A stretch of 64,000 nucleotides of DNA, taken from assembly GCF_000017265.1 (NCBI RefSeq), contig NC_011144.1:3264001-3328000 (forward strand), in the 5' to 3' direction. The notes beneath the pieces are model-generated. The model saw only the letters and a program-made list of their open reading frames with translations, ran no database searches and was not told the DNA's origin. The position numbers and the translations under genes were made by a program. Within the stretch, counting starts at the first letter, position 1. Each line of letters opens with the position of its first letter. Below are positions 9,735 to 18,123 of this stretch, in pieces. Origin of the DNA: Phenylobacterium zucineum HLK1 (lineage in GTDB: Bacteria > Pseudomonadota > Alphaproteobacteria > Caulobacterales > Caulobacteraceae).

Positions 9735-10670
9735 ATGAAGCTGCTGGCCGGCAACTCGAATCGCACGCTTGCGCAGGCCGTGGCCTCCCACCTGGACCTG
9801 CCGCTCACCAAGGCCCAGGTGAAGCGCTTCCCGGACAACGAGGTCTGGGTGACCATCGACGAGAACGTGCGCGGCGAGGACGTCTTCGTCCTGCAGTCCA
9901 CCGCCTATCCGGCCAACGACCACCTGATGGAGCTCCTGATCTGCATCGATGCGCTGAAGCGCGCGTCGGCCCGGCGGATCACGGCGGTGATGCCCTACTT
10001 CGGCTATGCGCGGCAGGACCGGAAGACCGGCGGCCGCACGCCCATCTCTGCCAAGCTGGTGGCCAACCTGATCACCCGCGCCGGCGCGGACCGGGTGCTG
10101 ACGATGGATCTGCACTCGGGCCAGATCCAGGGCTTCTTCGACATCCCCACCGACAACCTGCAGTCGGCGCCGCTGATGGCCCAGGACATCAAGACCAACT
10201 ACGCCAAGGCCGACGAGCTGCTGATCGTCTCGCCGGACGTGGGCGGCGTCGTCCGGGCCCTGGCGGTCGCCAGCCGCCTGAACGCCGAGCTGGCCATCGT
10301 CGACAAGCGCCGCTCGGGTCCCGGCAAGTCGGAAGTGGCCAACATCATCGGCGACGTCACCGGCCGCCGGCTGATCATCTTCGACGACATCGTGGATTCG
10401 GCCGGCACGCTCTGCTCGGCGGCCCAGTCGCTGATGGACGCCGGCGCGGCCGAGGTCTCGGCCTACATCACCCACGGCGTTCTCTCGGGCGCGGCGGCCG
10501 AACGGGTGAAGAACTCGGTGCTCAAGGAGCTGGTCATCACCGACTCCATCGAGGCCTCGCAGGAGGTCGCCGGGGTGGACAAGATCCGCACCGTCGGCTG
10601 CGCGGGCCTGATCGGCGAGGCGATCCGCCGCATCGCAAATGAGGAGTCCGTGTCGAAACTGTTCGACTAG
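9735..10670 (+). CDS. prs: Ribose-phosphate pyrophosphokinase
   Basis: A 311-residue PRPP synthase, making phosphoribosyl pyrophosphate from ribose 5-phosphate and ATP for nucleotide, histidine and tryptophan synthesis. Visible motifs include the N-terminal [18 protein letters not shown], the ATP-binding [25 protein letters not shown], the flexible loop [12 protein letters not shown] and the PRPP-binding [13 protein letters not shown]. Length is standard. The ATG follows GGGGG at 9725-9729. A GCTACAAG at 9698-9705 in the short leader resembles the -10 element of alphaproteobacterial housekeeping promoters, but this is weak evidence. Confidence 0.96.
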   Translation: MKLLAGNSNRTLAQAVASHLDLPLTKAQVKRFPDNEVWVTIDENVRGEDVFVLQSTAYPANDHLMELLICIDALKRASARRITAVMPYFGYARQDRKTGGRTPISAKLVANLITRAGADRVLTMDLHSGQIQGFFDIPTDNLQSAPLMAQDIKTNYAKADELLIVSPDVGGVVRALAVASRLNAELAIVDKRRSGPGKSEVANIIGDVTGRRLIIFDDIVDSAGTLCSAAQSLMDAGAAEVSAYITHGVLSGAAAERVKNSVLKELVITDSIEASQEVAGVDKIRTVGCAGLIGEAIRRIANEESVSKLFD

Positions 10671-10777
10671 GATCCTCTGCGGCCAGGCTTGCTCAGCAAG
10701 AGTTTACCAAGTTAGGGCACGGTCGCCGGGGGGCAGGTGCTAAGATTCGTCCACTCGTAAGAGGGGGAGGCCTCCCG

Positions 10778-11830
10778 ATGCCGTCCATCGTCCAATTCGG
10801 CCACATCCCATTTGGCCAGCCGCTCCGCCGGGCGCTCGCCGCCGGCGCGCTCGCCGCGGCCGCGGTCCTGGCCAGCTGCGCCGAGCCGCCCAAGGCGGTC
10901 GCCCCGCCTCCCGCCGCGCCGGTCGTCAGCCTTTCGCCGAAGGTGGTCGAGCAGGCCAGCGCCTACCGCCGCTACGTCGCCACCGCCTCGGCGATCGCGC
11001 CGGCCTTCGCCGACGGCGAGGCCGTGGCCCACGGCGTGCGCACGGGCGCGGCCTACGAGCCGCAGCAGCTTCTGCGCGGCGCCATCGCCTACGGCGCGGT
11101 CGTCGCCCTGCAGGATCCCGGCTTCGTGGCCGGCGTGCGCGCCTATGCGACCGACCCGACCCAGCGCCGCACGATCGCCTACGAGATCATGAAGGACCCG
11201 GCCTACGTCATCGGCATCGGCGGCTCGGCCGGGGCCGCGGGCCTCGTCAAGGCCGCCCTCGCCGAGGACGGCGCCAGGCTGTTCAACCAGGGCAAGGCGG
11301 TGCGCCAGGCCGCCTACGACGTCCAGCGCGCCGCCTGGTCCAAGAAGGACGTCGCCGGCCGGCAGGCCCGCCTCGCGCTCGCCAAGCAGCTCTCCGCCAC
11401 GCCCGTCATGGGCGACACCGCCGAGACCGCCCGCCTGCAGCAGGCGATCCTGTCCACCGGCTCGCTCGGGGTCACCGGCCAGGCGGCGGCCCCGCCCTAC
11501 ACGCCGGTGGTGATCCGCTCGATGGCGGTCGCGGCCCTGGCGGCCCTCGGCTACGCTGACGACGCCAGCCTCGAGCAGGTGATGCCGATCCTGGCCGATC
11601 CCAACGCGGCCAGCTGCCTGAACATGTCCAAGCTCAACCTCTACCAGTGCCTGGCTGTCTCCAAGCCGCACTACGAGGACGTGTTCTGCCTGGGCGTGCA
11701 CAGCCTGATGGACACCGGCCGCTGCGTGCTGAAGAGCGTCGGGGCGCCCGAGCCCGTCGAGGCGCCCACCCGGCTGACGGCGGCCTCCACCGCCCCGGCC
11801 GGCGCCGGACCCACCACCTCTACGCGCTGA
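10778..11830 (+). CDS. Hypothetical lipoprotein, Ala-rich
   Basis: A 350-residue protein with a long hydrophobic N-terminus and a lipobox LASC at C34, so it is probably anchored to a membrane by Lgt and Lsp. The mature part begins with a Pro/Ala-rich linker (about 38-52) and is then mostly helical and Ala-rich. A cysteine-containing tail (AASCLNMSKLNLYQCLAVS, then DVFCLGVHSLMDTGRCVL) could form two disulfides in the periplasm. I recognise it only as a conserved hypothetical type. The gene is monocistronic, with its own terminator 25 bases after the stop. Confidence 0.75.
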   Translation: MPSIVQFGHIPFGQPLRRALAAGALAAAAVLASCAEPPKAVAPPPAAPVVSLSPKVVEQASAYRRYVATASAIAPAFADGEAVAHGVRTGAAYEPQQLLRGAIAYGAVVALQDPGFVAGVRAYATDPTQRRTIAYEIMKDPAYVIGIGGSAGAAGLVKAALAEDGARLFNQGKAVRQAAYDVQRAAWSKKDVAGRQARLALAKQLSATPVMGDTAETARLQQAILSTGSLGVTGQAAAPPYTPVVIRSMAVAALAALGYADDASLEQVMPILADPNAASCLNMSKLNLYQCLAVSKPHYEDVFCLGVHSLMDTGRCVLKSVGAPEPVEAPTRLTAASTAPAGAGPTTSTR

Positions 11831-11854
11831 GGCGCCAAGGTCCGACTTTTCAAG

Positions 11855-11884
11855 GCCCCGGCCGTTGCACTGGCCGGGGCTTTT
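11855..11884 (+). terminator. Rho-independent terminator after the lipoprotein gene
   Basis: GCCCCGGCC (11855-11863) pairs perfectly with GGCCGGGGC (11872-11880) around an 8-base loop and is followed directly by TTTT. It lies 25 bases beyond the stop codon at 11830 and before the rplY leader. Confidence 0.88.
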
Positions 11885-11905
11885 GTGTATCTACGCGCAC
11901 CTTTC

Positions 11906-11956
11906 GACCCCTAGGGGTCTGCGGAATTCCGTCGCCGCGCTTCTAGCAGCGCGGCG
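11906..11956 (+). promoter_or_regulatory. Structured leader of rplY
   Basis: Two inverted repeats lie between the upstream terminator and the rplY start at 11978. One is a perfect 14-bp palindrome, GACCCCTAGGGGTC (11906-11919). The other is a hairpin with CGCCGCGC (11933-11940) and GCGCGGCG (11949-11956), followed by a T-rich stretch CTTCGTTTTG. The palindrome could be an operator, and the hairpin an attenuator or autoregulatory leader. L25/CTC proteins bind 5S rRNA, so leader binding is conceivable but not shown. Confidence 0.4.
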
Positions 11957-11977
11957 GCTTCGTTTTGAGGCAAGGCC

Positions 11978-12604
11978 ATGGCCGAGATCGTTTTGAACGT
12001 TGAAGTGCGCGAGCGGACCGGCACCGGCGGCGCGCGTGACACCCGTCGCTCGGGCATGGTCCCCGGCGTGCTGTACGGCGGCGACAAGGATCCCGTCGCC
12101 ATCGCCGTGCGGGCCAACGAGTTCCGCAAGGCGCTCTACACCGGCAAGCTGCTCGGCCACCTCGTGACCCTGAAGTACGGGAACGAGACCCAGCCGGTCA
12201 TCGCCAAGGCCGTGGACATGCACCCGGTCACCGACGAGCCGCAGCACTTCGACCTCTACCGGGTCGACGAGCACCAGCAGATCAAGATCGAAGTGCCGGT
12301 GCACTTCACGAACCAGGACGATTCGCCGGGCCTGAAGCGCGGCGGCACCCTGAACGTCGCCCTGCACACCCTGACCGTCTCCTGCCCGGCGGACTCGATC
12401 CCGGAAGAGATCGTGTTCGACCTGACCGGCCTCGAGATCGGCGCCACCATCCGCGTCGCCGACCTGAAGCTGCCGGCGAAGGCGGAAGCCGCCGTCGACG
12501 GCGAGACCGTGGTCGCCAGCGTCGCCGGCGCCATGGCCGAGGTCGCTGAAGAGGCCGCCGAAGGCGCCGAGGGCGAAGCCGCCGCCGAGGGCGGCGAGGA
12601 GTAG
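11978..12604 (+). CDS. rplY: 50S ribosomal protein L25, CTC form
   Basis: A 208-residue L25/general stress protein CTC. The N-terminal 5S rRNA-binding L25 domain (about 1-95) has RERTGTGGARDTRRSG and VPGVLYGG. A C-terminal TL5-type beta domain (about 100-190) with FTNQDDSPGLKRGGTLN in sense follows, then an acidic Ala/Glu-rich tail (about 183-208). This long form is typical of alphaproteobacteria. It starts the conserved trio rplY-pth-ychF. Confidence 0.95.
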   Translation: MAEIVLNVEVRERTGTGGARDTRRSGMVPGVLYGGDKDPVAIAVRANEFRKALYTGKLLGHLVTLKYGNETQPVIAKAVDMHPVTDEPQHFDLYRVDEHQQIKIEVPVHFTNQDDSPGLKRGGTLNVALHTLTVSCPADSIPEEIVFDLTGLEIGATIRVADLKLPAKAEAAVDGETVVASVAGAMAEVAEEAAEGAEGEAAAEGGEE

Positions 12605-12622
12605 TCCTCCTCCCGCCGGCCG

Positions 12623-13252
12623 ATGCTGCTCATCGCGGGGCTGGGGAATCCCGGCCCGACCTACGCCAAGAACCGCCACAACATCGGCTTCATGGCCGTG
12701 GACGAGATCGCGCGCCGCTGGGGCTTCCCCGCGGCGCGTTCGCGTTTCCGCAGCCTCGCCGCAGAGGGCGCGATCGACACGCCCCAGGGGCCGGTGCGCA
12801 CCCTGATCCTGAAGCCGCAGACCTACTACAACGAGAGCGGCCGCGCCGTGGGCGAAGCCATGAAGTTCTTCAAGCTCCAGCCTTCCGACGTGGTGGTCTT
12901 CTACGATGAGATCGACCTGGCCCCCGGCCGCTTCCGCATGAAGACGGGCGGCGGGGCGGCCGGCAACAACGGCATCCGCTCGGTCGCCAGCCAGATCGGC
13001 CCCGACTTCCGCCGCGCCCGCCTGGGCACCGGCCATCCGGGCCAGAAGGAGCTGGTGCACGGCCACGTGCTCTCCGACTTCCACAAGGCCGAGATGAAGT
13101 GGGTCGAGCCGCTCCTCGAAGCCTGCGCCGACGCCGCCCCCCTCCTGGCCCTGGGCGACGACGAGAAGTACCAGGCCGAGGTCATGCGCCTCGCCCCCGC
13201 CGAGAAGGCCGACCCCCGCAAGCTGGCCCAAGGGAAGCCCCGGGGGGAATGA
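12623..13252 (+). CDS. pth: Peptidyl-tRNA hydrolase
   Basis: A 209-residue Pth that recycles peptidyl-tRNA released prematurely from ribosomes. The signature [18 protein letters not shown] includes the catalytic histidine, and the substrate-binding segment [15 protein letters not shown] and catalytic-site Asp in VVFYDEIDL are present, as is [12 protein letters not shown]. The ATG lies 18 bases after the rplY stop, so both are probably on one transcript. The C-terminus carries a Lys/Pro-rich extension common in this group. Confidence 0.96.
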   Translation: MLLIAGLGNPGPTYAKNRHNIGFMAVDEIARRWGFPAARSRFRSLAAEGAIDTPQGPVRTLILKPQTYYNESGRAVGEAMKFFKLQPSDVVVFYDEIDLAPGRFRMKTGGGAAGNNGIRSVASQIGPDFRRARLGTGHPGQKELVHGHVLSDFHKAEMKWVEPLLEACADAAPLLALGDDEKYQAEVMRLAPAEKADPRKLAQGKPRGE

Positions 13253-13307
13253 CGCCTCCGGCGGCCCGTGCTAGGTCCGCCGCCACACTAGGAAACCCGA
13301 AAGTCTC

Positions 13308-14405
13308 ATGGCTCTGAAAGTCGCCATCGTCGGCCTGCCGAACGTCGGCAAGTCGACCCTCTTTAACGCGCTCACCCAGACCGCCGCGGCCCAGGCCGCG
13401 AACTATCCCTTCTGCACCATCGAGCCTAACGTGGGCGACGTGGCCGTGCCCGAGCCGCGCCTGGAGGCGCTGGCCAAGATCATCCCGTCCAAGGAGATCA
13501 TCCCGGCCCGCATCAACTTCGTGGACGTCGCCGGCCTGGTGCGCGGCGCGTCCAAGGGCGAGGGCCTGGGCAACCAGTTCCTGGCCAACATCCGCGACTG
13601 CGACGCCGTCTGCTTCGTCGCCCGCTGCTTCATCGACGACGACATCACCCACGTCGAGGGCCGGGTCGATCCGCTCGCCGACCTCGACACCATCGAGACC
13701 GAGCTGATGCTGGCCGACATGGAGAGCCTGGAGAAGCGGGTGGTGAACCTCGAGAAGCGCGCCAAGGTCGGCGACAAGGAGGCCGCCCAGACGCTGCGCC
13801 TGATCAAGCTGGCGCTCGCCGAGCTGAACGAGGGCCGCCCGGCCCGCGTCGCCAAGATCGCCGCCGAGGACGAGAAGGCCTGGCGGATGCTTCAGCTCCT
13901 GACGTCCAAGCCGGCCCTCTACGTCGCCAACGTCGACGAGGGCTCGGCCGCCACCGGCAACGAGCTCTCGAAGGCCGTGCAGGAGCGCGCCGCCCGCGAC
14001 GGGGCCGACAGCGTCGTCATCTCGGCCAAGATCGAGAGCGAGATCGCCCTGCTCGAGCCCGAGGAGCGCGCCGAGTTCCTCGAGACCCTGGGCCTGGAGG
14101 AGCCGGGCCTGAACCGCCTGATCCGCGAGGCCTACCACCTGCTCGGCCTGCAGACCTACTTCACCGTGGGTCCCAAGGAGGCGCGCGCCTGGACGATCCA
14201 CAAGGGCGACACCGCCCCCCAGGCCGCCGGCGTCATCCACACCGACTTCGAGAAGGGCTTCATCCGCGCCGAGACGATCGCCTACGAGGACTACGTCCGC
14301 CTGGGCGGCGAGGCGGGCGCGAGAGACGCCGGCAAGCTGCGCTCGGAAGGCAAGGAGTACGTCGTCAAGGACGGCGACGTGATGAACTTCCGCTTCAACG
14401 TCTAG
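13308..14405 (+). CDS. ychF: Redox-regulated ATPase YchF
   Basis: A 365-residue Obg-like P-loop protein. The Walker A loop is GLPNVGKSTLFNAL, G3 is DVAGLVRGASKGEGLG, and the NxxE-type specificity motif (YVANVDE) favours ATP over GTP, as in YchF/OLA1. A helical coiled-coil domain (about 130-200) and a C-terminal TGS domain ending GDVMNFRFNV follow. YchF binds ribosomes and modulates translation under oxidative stress. It sits downstream of pth as in many proteobacteria. Confidence 0.96.
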   Translation: MALKVAIVGLPNVGKSTLFNALTQTAAAQAANYPFCTIEPNVGDVAVPEPRLEALAKIIPSKEIIPARINFVDVAGLVRGASKGEGLGNQFLANIRDCDAVCFVARCFIDDDITHVEGRVDPLADLDTIETELMLADMESLEKRVVNLEKRAKVGDKEAAQTLRLIKLALAELNEGRPARVAKIAAEDEKAWRMLQLLTSKPALYVANVDEGSAATGNELSKAVQERAARDGADSVVISAKIESEIALLEPEERAEFLETLGLEEPGLNRLIREAYHLLGLQTYFTVGPKEARAWTIHKGDTAPQAAGVIHTDFEKGFIRAETIAYEDYVRLGGEAGARDAGKLRSEGKEYVVKDGDVMNFRFNV

Positions 14406-14467
14406 GACGGTATCCACGCAGAAGCTGGTCGCAGCGCCACGCGAGCAGAAACCAACAGGGGAGCGTG

Positions 14468-15265
14468 ATGTCGGCTGAAGAGACCTTTCCGGCGAAGCTC
14501 GTCTTCGTGGGCGGCGCGCCGCGCTCGGGGACGACCATCGCCCATGCGCTGCTCTGCACAGCGCCGGGCGCCAGCCCCTATACGCCGGAAATCAGCTTCT
14601 TCTCCTTCATGGTGCAGGCTTACTGGGCCGGCACGGCGAACTGGGACATCCACACCCACGGCCTGTTTCCCGACAGGGAGACGTTCCGGCGGGTTCTGGC
14701 CGACGGCGCCCGGAGCGCCCTGGCCGGCATCTGGCGGCATCTGGGCGAGCCGCAGATCCTGTGCCTCAAGGATCCCATGCTCACGCCCCACTTCCCGGTG
14801 CTGAGCGAGCTGCTCCCGGAGGCGAAATTCGTCACGATCTGCCGACATCCCCACGACGTGGTCCGTTCGCGGCAGGAGGTGCACGAGAAGGGCGGGCGCG
14901 GAGTTTTCGGCCCTGACGACGTGAAGCAGGTCGCCGAAGAGTATCGGCATTTCTACTGGACCATCTTCGAGCACAATTTCGGCGAGCGGAACTTCATCTT
15001 CCGCTACGAGGACATGGAGGACGCGGGCCTCCAGGCGCGGCTGGCCGCCTTCGTGGGCGCCTCCGGATTCGACCATAGCCGCCTCTGGGTGATGGCCGAC
15101 GGGAAGAAGCGGGACACCGAGGCTTCGCAGGCCGACCCGACCCACTCGCCGAAGTACAGCGGCGGCCTCGACCTCTCCCCCCGGCTCGACGCCCTGCGGC
15201 CCGATTTCCAGGAAGTGGTGACCGCCATCTGCAATCCCATCATGCGGCCGATGAACTACTGCTGA
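14468..15265 (+). CDS. Sulfotransferase-family protein
   Basis: A 265-residue PAPS-dependent sulfotransferase. The 5'-phosphosulfate loop is GGAPRSGTTIAHALL (about residues 14-28), and the 3'-phosphate motif is ICRHPHDVVRSRQEV (about 124-138). The C-terminal part has family-like FRYEDMED. The acceptor is unknown; bacterial members sulfate lipids, glycans or small molecules. ATG at 14468 is favoured over GTG at 14465 because the GGGAG site is then properly spaced. It has no obvious partner and stands between ychF and the dienelactone hydrolases. Confidence 0.82.
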   Translation: MSAEETFPAKLVFVGGAPRSGTTIAHALLCTAPGASPYTPEISFFSFMVQAYWAGTANWDIHTHGLFPDRETFRRVLADGARSALAGIWRHLGEPQILCLKDPMLTPHFPVLSELLPEAKFVTICRHPHDVVRSRQEVHEKGGRGVFGPDDVKQVAEEYRHFYWTIFEHNFGERNFIFRYEDMEDAGLQARLAAFVGASGFDHSRLWVMADGKKRDTEASQADPTHSPKYSGGLDLSPRLDALRPDFQEVVTAICNPIMRPMNYC

Positions 15266-15358
15266 CGCCCCGGTCCCTGCGCGAGACCGTTGCGTGCGGA
15301 GGCCCCCGGTGTTCAGGATCGGGCCCGGGACGCCGCTGAACGAGGGAGACGCGTCGAC

Positions 15359-16042
15359 ATGGCCGAGACGATCACCATCGCCGGGGCGGACGGCTTCGAG
15401 TTCTCCGCCTACCACGAGCCGGCGTTCACGCCCCGCAAGGGCGGGGTGATCGTGCTCCAGGAGATCTTCGGCATCGACCGGCACGTCCGCGCCGACGTCG
15501 GCCGCTGGGCCAAGATGGGTTACGAGGCGATCGCGCCGGCCCTGTTCGACCGCCGCCAGCGCGACTTCCACGCCGAGCATGACGATGCGGGCATCCAGGC
15601 GGGCCTCGCCCACGCCCGCGCCACGCCGCTGGACCAGGCGCTGTCCGACATCGCCGCCTGCCGCGATTTCCTCGCCCAGCATGGCGGCAAGGTCTGCGTG
15701 GTGGGCTACTGCTACGGCGGCTCGCTGGCCTGGCTCGCCGCGGCGCGGGTCGAGGGGATCGCCGCCGCGTCCAGCTACTATGGGAGCCTCGTCAAGCAGT
15801 TCGCCGCCGAGCCGCTGAAGTGCCCCGTGGTCGTCCACCTCGGCCGCACCGATCCCGGCATCGACGCCGACGAGGTCGAGGCCGCGGTCCGCGCGCACCA
15901 TCCGAAGACCCCGGTCCACATCTACGAAGCCGCCGGCCACGGCTTCAACAACCAGAGCCCCGAGCGGTACAACGCCGAGGCCGCAGACCTCGCCCGCCAC
16001 CGCACCCTCGAACTCTTCGACCGGGCCTGCAGGGGGGCCTGA
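15359..16042 (+). CDS. Dienelactone hydrolase family protein, copy 1
   Basis: A 227-residue alpha/beta hydrolase of the dienelactone hydrolase family. The nucleophile is C118 in GYCYGGS, which is the cysteine form typical of dienelactone hydrolases. The acid is in GRTDPGID and the histidine in AAGHGFNN. True substrates may be carboxymethylenebutenolide or other lactones and esters; no aromatic ring-cleavage genes are nearby. A GAGGGAG site precedes the ATG. A paralogue follows 14 bases downstream, so the two look like a tandem duplication in one transcript. Confidence 0.85.
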   Translation: MAETITIAGADGFEFSAYHEPAFTPRKGGVIVLQEIFGIDRHVRADVGRWAKMGYEAIAPALFDRRQRDFHAEHDDAGIQAGLAHARATPLDQALSDIAACRDFLAQHGGKVCVVGYCYGGSLAWLAAARVEGIAAASSYYGSLVKQFAAEPLKCPVVVHLGRTDPGIDADEVEAAVRAHHPKTPVHIYEAAGHGFNNQSPERYNAEAADLARHRTLELFDRACRGA

Positions 16043-16056
16043 AGGGGAGCCAGACC

Positions 16057-16737
16057 ATGGGCGAGACGATCACCCTGCAGAGCCGCTTCGACGGCTTCGA
16101 GCTGTCCGCCTACCACGCCGCGCCTCAGGACGCCCGGCGCGGGGGCCTGCTGCTGATCCAGGAGATCTTCGGCGTCACCGACCACATCCGCGAGCTGGCC
16201 GACGGCTTCGCCGCCGACGGCTATGAGGTGATCGCCCCGTCGTTCTACGACCGGCTCGAGCGGGACTTCCAGGCCGACTACAGCCAGCCGTCCATCCAGA
16301 AGGGCGTGCAATACTCCACCGCCACGCCGTGGGACCAGGTGGCCGGCGACGCCCAGGCCGCCATCGAGGCCCTGCGTCCGCCGGTGTTCGTGACCGGCTA
16401 CTGCTGGGGCGGCGCGGCGACCTGGCTGGTCGCCTGCCGCTGCGAGGGCGTGGCCGCCGCCGCCTGCTTCTACGGCCGGCGGATCAGCGAACTCGTGGAC
16501 GAGACCCCGCGCTGCCCCACCATCCTGCACTTCGGCAAGACGGACGCCTCGATCCCGATGGAGAAGGTGGACGAGATCCGCGAGAAGCATCCCGACCTGC
16601 CGGTCTATCTCTACGACGCCGGCCACGGCTTCGTGTCGGACCGCCGCTCCGACTACCACGCGGACTCGGCGCGCCTGGCGCGCCTGCGCACCCTGCAGCT
16701 CTTCGCCCGCGCGGGCGGCGGCAAGGCCGAGGCGTAG
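16057..16737 (+). CDS. Dienelactone hydrolase family protein, copy 2
   Basis: A 226-residue paralogue of the preceding gene, opening with the same METITL-like start and sharing QEIFG and GHGF landmarks. Nucleophile C116 sits in TGYCWGGAAT, the acid region is FGKTDASIP, and the histidine is in DAGHGFVSD. The two proteins differ across the cap and lid regions, which suggests different substrates. The GAAGGGGAG site before the ATG is strong. A short hairpin at 16743-16760 closes the transcript. Confidence 0.85.
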   Translation: MGETITLQSRFDGFELSAYHAAPQDARRGGLLLIQEIFGVTDHIRELADGFAADGYEVIAPSFYDRLERDFQADYSQPSIQKGVQYSTATPWDQVAGDAQAAIEALRPPVFVTGYCWGGAATWLVACRCEGVAAAACFYGRRISELVDETPRCPTILHFGKTDASIPMEKVDEIREKHPDLPVYLYDAGHGFVSDRRSDYHADSARLARLRTLQLFARAGGGKAEA

Positions 16738-16742
16738 GGGTC

Positions 16743-16760
16743 CCTCCCCTCCCGGGGAGG
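16743..16760. terminator. Hairpin between convergent genes
   Basis: CCTCCCC (16743-16749) pairs with GGGGAGG (16754-16760) around a TCCC loop, in the 26-base gap between the end of the second hydrolase gene and the end of the facing membrane-protein gene. Its symmetry would serve either direction. There is no T-run, so its strength is uncertain. Confidence 0.45.
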
Positions 16761-16763
16761 AGG

Positions 16764-17231
16764 TCAGGCCTCGATCTCCTTCTTCACGTCGGGATGCTGC
16801 TCCAGCACCCGCACCAGAAGCGCCTGGGCGGCCAGGATGCCGATGCCAGCCGCGTAGCCCGAAAAGACGCCCGCCGGATAGCGCCCGCCCGCCGCCGCCC
16901 CGGCGATCTGCCAGTACATGAACAGGGCCGCCCCCAGCAGCAGGCCCACCCCCAGCACGACCGAGCCGGGGGTCTGGCCGAAGCCGGCCTTGAAGCTCAT
17001 CCAGACGTAGCGGACGAGCGGGCGGCGCAGGACGCCCACCGCCAGCGGCAGCCCCAGCGACAGCAGCAGGAAGATCCCCGGCCAGACCAGCGTCCGCTGG
17101 ACGATCAGCGCCGTGCTCCCGGGCAGACGGTCGAAGGCGTGCAGCACCGCGCCGGCGTAGATCAGCCCCGCCGCGGCCACGGTGATGTCCTGCATGCGCT
17201 TGAAGTTCCGCCAGGCGGGAATATGGGCCAT
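16764..17231 (-). CDS. Conserved multi-pass membrane protein
   Basis: A 155-residue protein with about four hydrophobic segments (approximately 17-33, 43-66, 85-107 and 121-140) and a polar C-terminus ending DVKKEIEA. The arrangement suggests a small polytopic inner-membrane protein. I do not recognise a family. It is convergent with the hydrolase pair and divergent from the aspartyl protease gene, with 81 bases between the two starts, so it probably has its own promoter there. Confidence 0.65.
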   Translation of the reverse strand: MAHIPAWRNFKRMQDITVAAAGLIYAGAVLHAFDRLPGSTALIVQRTLVWPGIFLLLSLGLPLAVGVLRRPLVRYVWMSFKAGFGQTPGSVVLGVGLLLGAALFMYWQIAGAAAGGRYPAGVFSGYAAGIGILAAQALLVRVLEQHPDVKKEIEA

Positions 17232-17312
17232 CGCCCAATGTAGTCAGGCCGGTGCGGCCCGCGTAAGGCGCCCCGCCTGGGAAAAAGGGGCTCGGCAAGG
17301 TTATGGTCGGTC

Positions 17313-18116
17313 GTGGCGCGGGCGCGACTCACCCTCCTTCCGGTCCTGGCGGCGCTGGCCGTCCCGGCCGCCCTCCCCGCGCCGGCGCGCGCGGGCGAGG
17401 TCGCCTGCGCCTTCCAGGGCGGGGTGGTGGTGGTCCCGGCCCAGGTCGCCGGGATCGCCGGGGACTACATCCTGGACACCGGCGCCCCGCGCACCCTGCT
17501 GCACGACACCAAGGCCCGGGCCGAGGGGATCGAGGCCGAGGCGCTGATGGGCGAGGTGCGGCTGGCCGGGCTCGCCCTCGCCGCCCGCCCCGTCGGGGTG
17601 GCCGACCTCGACGTGCGCGGCTGGAACCTGCCCACCCCGATCGCGGGGCTGGTCGGCGCCGACGTGCTGAAGGACTTCGTGGTCGACGTGGCCTTCGCCC
17701 CCTGCCGGGTGGGGATCTGGCGCCGGGGCGCGGCCCCGCCGTTCCGCGCCGCCCGCAGCCTGCCGCTGGCGTGGGACGCCGGCCGGCCCGCCGTGCGCGC
17801 CTGGGTCGGCGACGAGGCGCGGACGCTGGAAGGACTGTTCGTCGTCTCCACCGGAGCGAACACCGCCGTGCGGCTGGCCGAGGATCTGGCCGCCGCGCCC
17901 GGCGCGCCTGCCGGAGAGATCGGTCCCGACGGCCGCTGGCTGGCGCGCCTGGCCGAACTGGGCTTCGCCGGCCGCACGCTGCGCGATGCGGGCGCGGGCC
18001 TCACGCCCCCCGAGGGGGAGGCGGCGGGCGTCATCGGCGGGCCGGCCCTGGCGGGGCCCGCCTTGCGCTTCGATTTCCCCGCCGGGCGGCTGCGGGTGGC
18101 CCCCGCACCGCGCTAG
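17313..18116 (+). CDS. Exported retropepsin-like aspartyl protease
   Basis: A 267-residue protein with a signal peptide (about 1-27, ending ARAGE). The first lobe has the active-site motif ILDTGAPRTLL (about 52-62) and a hydrophobic GLVGADVL motif, as in bacterial single-lobe retropepsins. A second segment repeats the layout with VVSTGANTAVRL (about 177-188), where the catalytic Asp is replaced by Ser, then GVIGGPAL. It therefore looks like a two-lobe chain with one degenerate active site. The start is GTG at 17313; there is no better ATG in frame. Substrate unknown. Confidence 0.75.
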   Translation: MARARLTLLPVLAALAVPAALPAPARAGEVACAFQGGVVVVPAQVAGIAGDYILDTGAPRTLLHDTKARAEGIEAEALMGEVRLAGLALAARPVGVADLDVRGWNLPTPIAGLVGADVLKDFVVDVAFAPCRVGIWRRGAAPPFRAARSLPLAWDAGRPAVRAWVGDEARTLEGLFVVSTGANTAVRLAEDLAAAPGAPAGEIGPDGRWLARLAELGFAGRTLRDAGAGLTPPEGEAAGVIGGPALAGPALRFDFPAGRLRVAPAPR

Positions 18117-18123
18117 CGGGCCC

